A stretch of DNA of 7,379 bases from Thermoleophilaceae bacterium. Its GTDB lineage: Bacteria; Actinomycetota; Thermoleophilia; Solirubrobacterales; Thermoleophilaceae. Positions 1 through 5,625 of the stretch are shown here, in pieces; position 1 is the stretch's first letter; each line of letters begins with the position of its first letter. The position numbers and the translations under genes were made by a program. The notes below the pieces were generated by a model, which ran no database searches, was not told the DNA's origin, and worked only from the letters and a program-made list of their open reading frames with translations. The stretch spans positions 1 through 7,379 of the forward strand of contig JACCUE010000009.1 of assembly GCA_013812005.1 (NCBI GenBank), read 5' to 3'.

Positions 1-466
1 CCCCTCTGAGGAGCCCGAGGGCGATCCGCTGCCTGCCGACGCCGTCGCCCAGCTGGAGATCCGGCTGGACGAGATCGAGCGCCGCTACCAGGACGCTGTC
101 GACAACGGCAACCCCGGCGCGTGCAGGGACATAGGCACGGACTCCCTGCCCGCAGTCGAGGTCGTACTCGCCGCCCTGCCCGAGAGCGTCGATCCCGAGC
201 TGCGCACCGCGGTAGATCAGAGCTTCGCCCGCCTCGGGGAGCTGGCCGAGAGCGAGTGCGCGGACATCAAACCCGAGCCGGTGCCCGAGGAGCCGGTGCC
301 CGAAGAGCCCATTCCCGAGGAGCCCATCCCCGAGGAGACGGTTCCCGAGGAGACCGTCCCTGAAGAGACGGTTCCGGAGGAGACGGTTCCCGAGGAGATC
401 GTGCCGCCCGACGACGGCAACGGTGGCGGCGCGGAAGCTCCCCCCGGCCTGGAGAAGCAGGACTGA
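1..466 (+). CDS. Hypothetical protein with C-terminal VPEE tandem repeats (3' part only)
   Basis: The reading frame is open from base 2 to the TGA at 464-466, giving 154 residues, and its start lies left of the window. I do not recognise a family. The first visible ~85 residues look like a small helical domain (a charged helix around LEIRLDEIERRYQDAV, then a segment with PAVEVVLAALPESVDPELR). It contains two cysteines, at visible residues 41 and 86, which could form a disulfide if the domain is outside the cell. From 281 to 400 there are eight five-residue units of the type [VI]PEE[PTI], then an acidic, Gly-rich tail ending in LEKQD. Such Pro/Glu repeats usually form extended spacers. No membrane segment or signal peptide is visible in this part. 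The stop overlaps the kinase ATG by one base (TGATG), so the two genes are probably co-translated and may share a role. That partnership is inferred only from position. Confidence 0.75.
   Translation, partial: PSEEPEGDPLPADAVAQLEIRLDEIERRYQDAVDNGNPGACRDIGTDSLPAVEVVLAALPESVDPELRTAVDQSFARLGELAESECADIKPEPVPEEPVPEEPIPEEPIPEETVPEETVPEETVPEETVPEEIVPPDDGNGGGAEAPPGLEKQD
281..400 (+). repeat. Eight tandem 15-bp units encoding [VI]PEE[PTI]
   Basis: Units begin at 281, 296, 311, 326, 341, 356, 371 and 386, all in frame. They read VPEEP, VPEEP, IPEEP, IPEET, VPEET, VPEET, VPEET and VPEEI, and a degenerate VPP follows at 401. Third-position differences between units (gtg, gtt, gtc; gag, gaa; ccc, ccg, cct) show that the array is not a very recent perfect duplication and that the peptide pattern has been kept. 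Slippage could change the copy number between strains. Confidence 0.9.
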
Positions 467-1680
467 TGGCCACGCCGACCGAGGTCGCCGGCCGCTACCG
501 CGTGGACGGGCGCCTGGGCGCGGGTGGCATGTCCACGGTCTTCCTGGCCATGGACTCGGTGCTGGAACGCCCGGTGGCCGTGAAGCTGCTGGCCGAGCAC
601 CTGGCCGAGGACGAGGACTTCGTGGCGCGCTTCCGGCGCGAGGCGCTGGCCGCGGCCCGCCTTCAGCATCCCAACATCGTGCAGGTGTTCGACTCGGGCG
701 AGGATCCCGGATCGCATCGGCACTACATCGTGATGGAGTACGTGCAAGGGCCCTCCGGCGCCGACCTCCTGCGCGACCACGAGCAGCTCGAGATACCTGA
801 CGCCGTGGCGATCGTGCGGGATGCGTGCCACGGCCTGGCCTACGCGCACCGCGCGGGTGTGGTGCACCGTGACGTGAAGCCCGGCAACCTGCTGCTGGCC
901 GACGAGACGGGCACCACCAAGCTCGCCGACTTCGGCATCGCGAAGGCGGCCGAGCAGACCCGGATCACCCAGGTGGGATCGGTGCTCGGCACCGCCGCGT
1001 ACCTCTCACCCGAACAGGCCCGCGGTGACGAGGCCGGCCCCCCCTCGGACATCTACTCGCTGGGGGTGTGCGCCTACCAGTTCCTCACGGGCCGACTGCC
1101 GCACGAGTACTCCTCGCTCACCGAGCTGGCTCTCAAGCAGCAGCAGAATCCGGTCGAGCCGATCACCGTACACCGGCCCGAGGTACCACCCGCCCTGGAC
1201 CGCGTGATCCGGGTGTGCCTCGAGCGCGACCCCGCAGATCGCTACACCTCCACGATCGAGATGGCCCAAGCCCTGGATGCCGGGGCCCAGGGAGAGGACA
1301 CCGAGGCCACACTGCGGCTGGTGGCGGGAGCGGGCGCCCTGGCGGACGAGGGCGGGACCCGCGCGCTCGGCGAGGCGACGGCGGCGACGCAGGCCCTGCG
1401 CACGCGCCGCACCACCACGGCCGGACCTGTCCGGGCCCCCCTCCCTGCGCGCACGGGACGCAACCAGCCCGCACGTGCAGCCGAGAGCCGCTCTCCGCGC
1501 AAGCGGCGCCTGGGTGCCTTTCTCGCCACGCTGGCGGCGCTCGCTGCGGTGGCGGCGGTAGCCATCGCTCTGCTCGCCTCGAACGACCGCGGGCCGGAGC
1601 CCATCAGCCCCGTGGACCGCGGAGACGTGCAACGCCAGATCGACGACCTGCGTCAGTTCCTGCGCGACAACTCCCGCTAG
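466..1680 (+). CDS. Membrane-anchored Ser/Thr protein kinase (Hanks/PknB type), no PASTA domains
   Basis: This 404-residue protein should transfer phosphate from ATP to Ser/Thr residues of target proteins on the cytoplasmic side of the membrane. The kinase domain spans about residues 11-270. It has the glycine loop LGAGGMSTVF (17-26), the ATP lysine K40 in VAVK, the alpha-C glutamate E59, the catalytic loop HRDVKPGN with D136 and N141, the DFG motif D155-G157, the activation segment GTAAYLSPEQ (175-184) and DIYSLG (195-200). A disordered Arg/Thr/Ala-rich linker of about 80 residues, with a TTT cluster at 316-318, leads to RKRR and one hydrophobic helix at about 349-372. A short tail of about 32 residues, predicted outside the cell, ends in a charged helix (VQRQIDDLRQFL). 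PASTA sensor repeats, usual in PknB, are absent. The ATG overlaps the upstream stop and has GGAG at 451-454. It is an active-looking kinase; the substrate is unknown. Confidence 0.95.
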   Translation: MATPTEVAGRYRVDGRLGAGGMSTVFLAMDSVLERPVAVKLLAEHLAEDEDFVARFRREALAAARLQHPNIVQVFDSGEDPGSHRHYIVMEYVQGPSGADLLRDHEQLEIPDAVAIVRDACHGLAYAHRAGVVHRDVKPGNLLLADETGTTKLADFGIAKAAEQTRITQVGSVLGTAAYLSPEQARGDEAGPPSDIYSLGVCAYQFLTGRLPHEYSSLTELALKQQQNPVEPITVHRPEVPPALDRVIRVCLERDPADRYTSTIEMAQALDAGAQGEDTEATLRLVAGAGALADEGGTRALGEATAATQALRTRRTTTAGPVRAPLPARTGRNQPARAAESRSPRKRRLGAFLATLAALAAVAAVAIALLASNDRGPEPISPVDRGDVQRQIDDLRQFLRDNSR

Positions 1681-1708
1681 CACGGCCGCCGGGCTCACGC
1701 TGGCCACG

Positions 1709-1726
1709 GGCTGGGGCCCCCCACCC
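1709..1726. terminator. Weak GC-rich hairpin between convergent genes
   Basis: In the 78 bp between the kinase stop and the stop of the opposing small gene, bases 1709-1715 can pair with 1720-1726 around a four-base loop, with one C/C mismatch (1711 against 1724). There is no T-tract on either side, so it is not a classical intrinsic terminator. Its position between converging genes is the main reason to consider it. No other convincing stem is seen in this gap. Confidence 0.25.
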
Positions 1727-1758
1727 GACGGCACGACTCTGCGACAGCGGCGACGACC

Positions 1759-2070
1759 CTACCGGTCGGGGTCAACCTCGTCGGCGCGTGCGGTCCGCTC
1801 CTCGGCGATGCGACGATCCTCTTTTGCGGCGTGGACGTGCTCTTCGGCCTGAGCCTGCTCACGCTTGGCGCGCGCCGCGCGCTCCTCGGCTTCCGCTTCG
1901 CGACTGTCTGCACGCGCAGAGCGGATCCTTGCCTCCTCACGATGCTCGCCCGCCTCCGCACGGTGCTGCTCGTGCTTCTGAGCACGCGCCTTCTTGCCGA
2001 CGGTCAGCGCAAGCACGGCAACGACGATCACGACGATGACGATCAGTGCTATCAAGAGCTCGGTGCTCAT
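1759..2070 (-). CDS. Small single-pass membrane protein with long charged helix
   Basis: This 103-residue protein belongs to no family that I can name. Residues 5-25 are an almost pure Leu/Ile/Val/Ala membrane helix (LLIALIVIVVIVVAVLALTV) followed by KK, so the C-terminus is probably cytoplasmic. Residues 26 to about 95 are rich in Ala, Glu, Arg, Lys and His with almost no Pro or Gly, and are predicted to be one long helix or coiled coil. The end reads ADEVDPDR. The reading frame continues upstream to 2142, but the ATG at 2068-2070 is preferred because the membrane helix follows at once and AGGAGG lies 10 nt before it. It is the last gene of the minus-strand operon, 32 nt after tgt. It occupies a place where some glycolytic operons carry secG, but it has one helix rather than two. 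Scaffold or membrane-stress roles are possible; function is unknown. Confidence 0.8.
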   Translation of the reverse strand: MSTELLIALIVIVVIVVAVLALTVGKKARAQKHEQHRAEAGEHREEARIRSARADSREAEAEERAARAKREQAQAEEHVHAAKEDRRIAEERTARADEVDPDR

Positions 2071-2080
2071 CTGGTCCTCT

Positions 2081-2086
2081 CCTCCT
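2081..2086 (-). promoter_or_regulatory. Strong Shine-Dalgarno AGGAGG for the small membrane protein
   Basis: The minus strand reads AGGAGGAGAGGACCAG directly before the ATG at 2070. The AGGAGG core is 10 nt from the start, with a second purine-rich AGAGGA nearer. This is the best ribosome binding site in the window. It decides the start over the longer in-frame extension and suggests the small gene is well translated independently of tgt. Confidence 0.8.
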
Positions 2087-2102
2087 CTGGGGTGGGGCTT
2101 GG

Positions 2103-3308
2103 CTACCCTCGCCCGGTAACGGGAAACCGCGGTGGATCCCACGGCGCCGCTCCGGCCAGGATGCCCTCGGCATACGCCGGGTAGGCGCCGGCGGCGATCG
2201 CGGCGCGGATGCCGCGCATCAACTCCGCCATGAAGGTCAGATTGTGGAGCGTGATCAGCCTCGCGCCGGTCAGCTCCTTACGACGGGCGAGGTAGTGGAG
2301 GTAGCCGCGGGTGTGGTCGCGGCAGGCCGGGCAGGGGCAGCCAGCCGCGATCGGCTCACGGCTGCCGCGGCATTCCGCCTTGGTCAGGTCGAGGCGGAAG
2401 CGGCGCCCGGGATCGGCGATCACCGCCGTTCCGTGGCGCGCCAGGCGGGTGGGCGTGGCGCAGTCGAAGCTGTCGATCCCCTGCCCCACGGCGTAGAGGA
2501 TGTCGTCGACGTCGCCGATGCCAAGCAGATGCCGTGGCCGCTCCTCGGGCAGCGGCTCGAGCGCCCAGCCGACCACCTCTCGCATCTGGGCCTTCTCCTG
2601 GCCCAGCGAGCCCCCGATGGCCACGCCGTCCAGGTCGGCGCCGGCTATATAGGAGGAGGACCGCGCACGCAGGTCGGAGTGCACCCCGCCCTGCACGATC
2701 CCGAAGACTCGCTGCCCCTCCGGCCCGTGCTCGGCGTGCCACCCGATGCACCGGTCGAGCCAGCGATGGGTGCGCTCCATGGAGAGCGCCGTGTATCTCT
2801 TGTCGGAGTGGTAGGGCGTGCACTCGTCGAAGGCGAGCGCGATGTCCGAGCCCAGCGCGGCCTGAACCTCCATCGAGGTCTCGGGTCCCATGAAGCGCTC
2901 GGAGCCGTCGAGATATGACCGGAAGGCGACGCCGTCCTCGGTGATCGAGATCACCCGGCTCTCGCCGGCTCCGCGCCGGTGCTTGATCTCCTCGGCCACC
3001 GATCCGTGACCCATCGAGAACACCTGAAAGCCGCCCGAGTCGGTGATGATCGGCCGCGACCAGCCCATGAACTCGTGCAGTCCGCCCAGCTCGCGGATCT
3101 GGTCGTGGCCGGGCGAGATGAACAGGTGGAAGGTGTTGCCGAGCACCATCTCATAGCCCAGCGACGCCACCTCGGCGGCGGCGAGTCCGCGCACGCTGGC
3201 GTTGGAGGCCAGGGGCATGAACGCGGGGGTCTGAACATCGCCGTGCGCACAACGAAGAACCCCCGCACGGGAGGGCCCGTCGCGGGCGTCGATCGTGAAG
3301 AACGGCAT
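2103..3308 (-). CDS. tgt: tRNA-guanine transglycosylase (queuosine pathway)
   Basis: Tgt swaps guanine at wobble position 34 of GUN-anticodon tRNAs (Asp, Asn, His, Tyr) for a 7-deazaguanine base. The protein has 401 residues, slightly longer than E. coli Tgt. Visible motifs are GNTFHL (57-62), TDSGGFQVFS (89-98) with the active-site D90, AFDECTPY (159-166) with base-binding D161 and C163, FGIVQGG (202-208) with Q206, and GIDSFDCATPTR (277-288) with D279 matching the catalytic nucleophile. The zinc ligands are C324, C326, C329 and H355. About ten extra residues sit near 103-122 compared with E. coli. The base-recognition loop reads GGSLGQEK (232-239) instead of GGLAVGE. The ATG at 3308 fits the family N-terminus; the frame runs open for 341 codons upstream only as a shadow of gpmI. 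No clear Shine-Dalgarno precedes it. It lies 35 nt after gpmI and is probably co-transcribed. Confidence 0.95.
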   Translation of the reverse strand: MPFFTIDARDGPSRAGVLRCAHGDVQTPAFMPLASNASVRGLAAAEVASLGYEMVLGNTFHLFISPGHDQIRELGGLHEFMGWSRPIITDSGGFQVFSMGHGSVAEEIKHRRGAGESRVISITEDGVAFRSYLDGSERFMGPETSMEVQAALGSDIALAFDECTPYHSDKRYTALSMERTHRWLDRCIGWHAEHGPEGQRVFGIVQGGVHSDLRARSSSYIAGADLDGVAIGGSLGQEKAQMREVVGWALEPLPEERPRHLLGIGDVDDILYAVGQGIDSFDCATPTRLARHGTAVIADPGRRFRLDLTKAECRGSREPIAAGCPCPACRDHTRGYLHYLARRKELTGARLITLHNLTFMAELMRGIRAAIAAGAYPAYAEGILAGAAPWDPPRFPVTGRG

Positions 3309-3336
3309 GCCGGCGGGGAGGCTACTTCTGCTCGGC

Positions 3337-3353
3337 GGCGGGCTCAGCCCGCC
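3337..3353 (-). promoter_or_regulatory. Hairpin with the gpmI stop codon in its loop
   Basis: The minus strand reads GGCGGGC TGA GCCCGCC: a perfect 7-bp G/C stem with the three-base gpmI stop codon as the loop. No U-tract follows. It ends 28 nt before the tgt ATG. It could slow transcription, protect the gpmI mRNA end, or tune tgt translation. It could also be chance in GC-rich DNA. Confidence 0.5.
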
Positions 3354-4861
3354 CGCGTCAGCGCCTCGCCGGTCATCCCCGCCGGCTGCGGGATCCCCAG
3401 TAGGGCCAGCACCGTGGGTGCAACATCGGCCAGTACGCCCCCGGAGCGCAACGGGCCCGTATCGGCGGTGACCACGAGCGGCACGGGATTCAGCGAATGC
3501 GCCGTATACGGGCCGCCGTCGGGCTCGAGCATGTGCTCGGCGTTGCCGTGGTCGGCGGTGACCACGCACACTCCCCCTCCCTCGGACACCGCCCGCACGA
3601 CCTCCCCGAGGCATTCGTCGACGCACTCCACCGCCTCGACCGCCGCGGGGATCACGCCCGTGTGACCCACCATGTCCGGATTTGCGAAGTTGATGATCCC
3701 GAAGGTCAGGCCGCCCTCGCGCCAGCGCTCCACGAAGACCTCGGCCGCCGCGCGGGCGCTCATCTCGGGCTTGTGGTCGTAGGTCGGCACGTCGCGCGGC
3801 GAGGCCACGAGGAAGTGCTCCTCGCCGTTGCGCGCCTCCTCCTCGCCGCCGTTGAAGAAGTAGGTCACGTGCGGGTACTTCTCGGTCTCCGCCACGTGGA
3901 GCTGGCGCAGGCCACCCCCCTCGAGCACCTCCGCCAGGGTAATCTCGGGCGGCCGCGGCGGAAACGCCACGGGGTAGTCCCAGGCCGCTTGATACCGGGT
4001 GACGGTCGAGAAGTGCAACCCCAACTCCTCGTTGAGCTTGGTCGTGAGCTGCCGGGTGCGGTCGGGACGAAAGTTGAAGAACAGCACGGCATCGCCTTCG
4101 CGCACCCTCCCCTCTCCGCCGACCAGCGTCGGTGACACGAACTCGTCGGTCTCTCCGCGCTCGTAGGCGGCCCGCACCGCCTCCGTCGCCGTAACGGAGC
4201 GCCGCCCGTCGGCCTCGCCGTGGGCGATAGCTCGCACCGCCAGCTCCGTGCGGTCCCATCGGGCGTCGCGGTCCATCGCGAAGTAGCGTCCGGTCACCGT
4301 GGCCACCCGCCCGCCGTATTCGGTGAGCCACTCCTCGACCGCGGCCAGGTAGCCGGCGCCCGAGGCGGGCAGCGTGTCACGGCCGTCGGTGAAGGCGTGC
4401 AGCACCAGGTCGGGTACCCCTTCGCGCGCCGCCAGGGAGATGCAGGCGCGCAGGTGGTCCAAGCTGGCGTGCACTCCGCCCTCGGACACGAGGCCGAGCA
4501 GGTGCAACCGGCCCGCCCTTCGCCCCGCCGCGCAGGCCTCGAGCAGCACCTCGTTCGCGAAGAACGAGCGGTCGGCGATGGCGTCGTCGATCCGCATGAG
4601 GTCCTGCGGGACCACCGTGCCGGCGCCCAGATTGAGGTGGCCGACCTCCGAGTTGCCCATCTGTCCCTCGGGCAGCCCAACTGCCGGGCCGCACGCCGTG
4701 AGGGTGGTGTGCTCGTACGCCTGCCACAGCTCGTCGAACACCGGCGTGTGCGCCTGCGAGACGGCGTTGCCGGGGCCGGGCGCGGCCAAGCCCCATCCGT
4801 CGAGAATCACCAGGCAGACCGAGCCCACGGGTGGGGCCCGGTGTCCTGGGAGCAGCGTCAT
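3344..4861 (-). CDS. gpmI: 2,3-bisphosphoglycerate-independent phosphoglycerate mutase
   Basis: This cytoplasmic enzyme interconverts 3- and 2-phosphoglycerate through a phosphoserine intermediate and two Mn ions. At 505 residues it matches the family (about 510). The phosphatase-like domain supplies D21 in LDGWG, the catalytic S71 in GQMGNSEVGH, D396 and H400 in FANPDMVGH, D437 and H438 in TADHGNAE, and H455 in TAHS; together these are the full metal-binding and nucleophile set. The inserted transferase domain holds H131 (SEGGVH), D159-D162 (DGRD), R192 (GRYFAMDRD), R265 and R268 (RPDR), and K328 (AETEKYPHVTYF). The ATG at 4859-4861 overlaps the tpiA stop by four bases (ATGA) and has no Shine-Dalgarno, which points to translational coupling. 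The first ~13 residues are a short extension before the usual start of the fold. It is the cofactor-independent type, not the GpmA type. Confidence 0.97.
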   Translation of the reverse strand: MTLLPGHRAPPVGSVCLVILDGWGLAAPGPGNAVSQAHTPVFDELWQAYEHTTLTACGPAVGLPEGQMGNSEVGHLNLGAGTVVPQDLMRIDDAIADRSFFANEVLLEACAAGRRAGRLHLLGLVSEGGVHASLDHLRACISLAAREGVPDLVLHAFTDGRDTLPASGAGYLAAVEEWLTEYGGRVATVTGRYFAMDRDARWDRTELAVRAIAHGEADGRRSVTATEAVRAAYERGETDEFVSPTLVGGEGRVREGDAVLFFNFRPDRTRQLTTKLNEELGLHFSTVTRYQAAWDYPVAFPPRPPEITLAEVLEGGGLRQLHVAETEKYPHVTYFFNGGEEEARNGEEHFLVASPRDVPTYDHKPEMSARAAAEVFVERWREGGLTFGIINFANPDMVGHTGVIPAAVEAVECVDECLGEVVRAVSEGGGVCVVTADHGNAEHMLEPDGGPYTAHSLNPVPLVVTADTGPLRSGGVLADVAPTVLALLGIPQPAGMTGEALTRAG

Positions 4862-5625
4862 CCCGCGGCGGCCGCCGCGATCCGGGCGAGGCTCTCGGGG
4901 TCGAGGCTGGCGCCGCCCACCAGAGCTCCGTCCACGTCGGGCTGAGCCAAGATCTCGACTGCGTTCTCCGGCTTCACGCTGCCGCCGTACAGCACCCGCA
5001 AACTCTCGGCCGCCTCCTCGGAGCGGCTGGCCACGAGCGCCCTCACGAAGGCAATCGCCTCCTGGGCCAGGTCCGGCGTGGCCACCTGGCCGGTGCCGAT
5101 CGCCCAGATCGGCTCGTAGGCCACCACCACATCGGCCAACCGGTCGTCGGCCACCTCCTCCAGCCCCTCACCGATCTGGTGGCGCAGCTTGCGCTGCATG
5201 TCGCCGGCCTCGCGCTCGGCCTCGGTCTCCCCCACGCACAGGATCGGCTGCAGTCCCGCGGCCAGCGCGGCCGGCACCTTCTCCTGCAACGCCCGATCGG
5301 TCTCGCCGTCGTGCTGGCGGCGCTCGGAGTGACCGAGCACGACGCTCTGCACGCCGGCCTCGACGAGCATCGCGGCGGACACCTCTCCGGTGAAGGCGCC
5401 CGTCTCCTCGGCGTGCATGTTCTGGGCGGCGACGAGCACGCCCGAGCCCTGCAACAACTCGATGCAGGTGTCGAGCGCGGTGAACGGCACGCAGAGACCA
5501 ACGTCCGCCGGGCGCCGAGAGGCTTCGGGCAAGAGCGTGAGCAGGCGCCGGCAGTACTCGGTGGCCTGGGCGCGGGTGCCCCACAGCTTCCAGTTGCCGG
5601 CGATGTAGGGACGGCGCTCAGGCAT
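4858..5625 (-). CDS. tpiA: Triose-phosphate isomerase
   Basis: TPI interconverts dihydroxyacetone phosphate and glyceraldehyde 3-phosphate, the substrate of the neighbouring gap product. The protein has 255 residues, the usual length. Catalytic residues are in place: N11 and K13 in AGNWK, H99 in LGHSERR, and E171 in AYEPIWAIGTG, whose 172-179 segment is the mobile loop. The phosphate-binding YGGSVKPEN (213-221) and VGGASL (236-241) are also present. Position 15 is Trp where Asn is common (KLW rather than KLN). The ATG at 5623-5625 is supported by GGAGG nine nt upstream and by the alignment of AGNWK. The start lies inside the end of pgk (8-nt overlap, ATGCCTGA), and the stop overlaps gpmI by 4 nt. 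The C-terminal Ala run is encoded by a perfect palindrome. Confidence 0.97.
   Translation of the reverse strand: MPERRPYIAGNWKLWGTRAQATEYCRRLLTLLPEASRRPADVGLCVPFTALDTCIELLQGSGVLVAAQNMHAEETGAFTGEVSAAMLVEAGVQSVVLGHSERRQHDGETDRALQEKVPAALAAGLQPILCVGETEAEREAGDMQRKLRHQIGEGLEEVADDRLADVVVAYEPIWAIGTGQVATPDLAQEAIAFVRALVASRSEEAAESLRVLYGGSVKPENAVEILAQPDVDGALVGGASLDPESLARIAAAAAG
4864..4879 (-). promoter_or_regulatory. 16-bp perfect palindrome just before the gpmI start
   Basis: CGCGGCGGCCGCCGCG is its own reverse complement and could fold into a 6-bp G/C stem with a GGCC loop. It encodes the Ala run at the TPI C-terminus and ends two bases before the gpmI ATG, covering the place where a Shine-Dalgarno would be. 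Ribosomes finishing tpiA would open it, so it may enforce translational coupling. Confidence 0.5.

Noticed and set aside
281..400. The 15-bp repeats as a CRISPR or regulatory repeat array
   Set aside because: There are no spacers; the units are contiguous, in frame and vary mainly at third positions, so they are coding repeats.
217..867. Minus-strand frame of 216 codons with SSGTVSSGTV-type repeats
   Set aside because: It is the antisense image of the VPEE repeat and kinase N-terminus; the kinase motifs fix the real strand.
1759..2070. SecG or TatA identity for the small membrane protein
   Set aside because: SecG has two membrane helices, and TatA needs the FG hinge and an amphipathic helix; this protein has one helix followed by a uniformly charged helix without those motifs.
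2645..2659. TATATAGGAGGAGG on the plus strand, resembling a promoter and ribosome site
   Set aside because: It lies within tgt, where it encodes SSSYIA on the minus strand, and no plausible start codon and gene follow at suitable spacing.
2046..2918. Open frame of 290 codons on the plus strand opposite tgt
   Set aside because: It runs antisense to well-supported Tgt and shows no motif or conserved-looking composition.
3309..4331. Long open extension upstream of tgt in the same frame (341 codons)
   Set aside because: It lies over gpmI in another frame, is Arg/Gly/Ala-rich as GC-rich shadows are, and Tgt homology begins only at the ATG at 3308.
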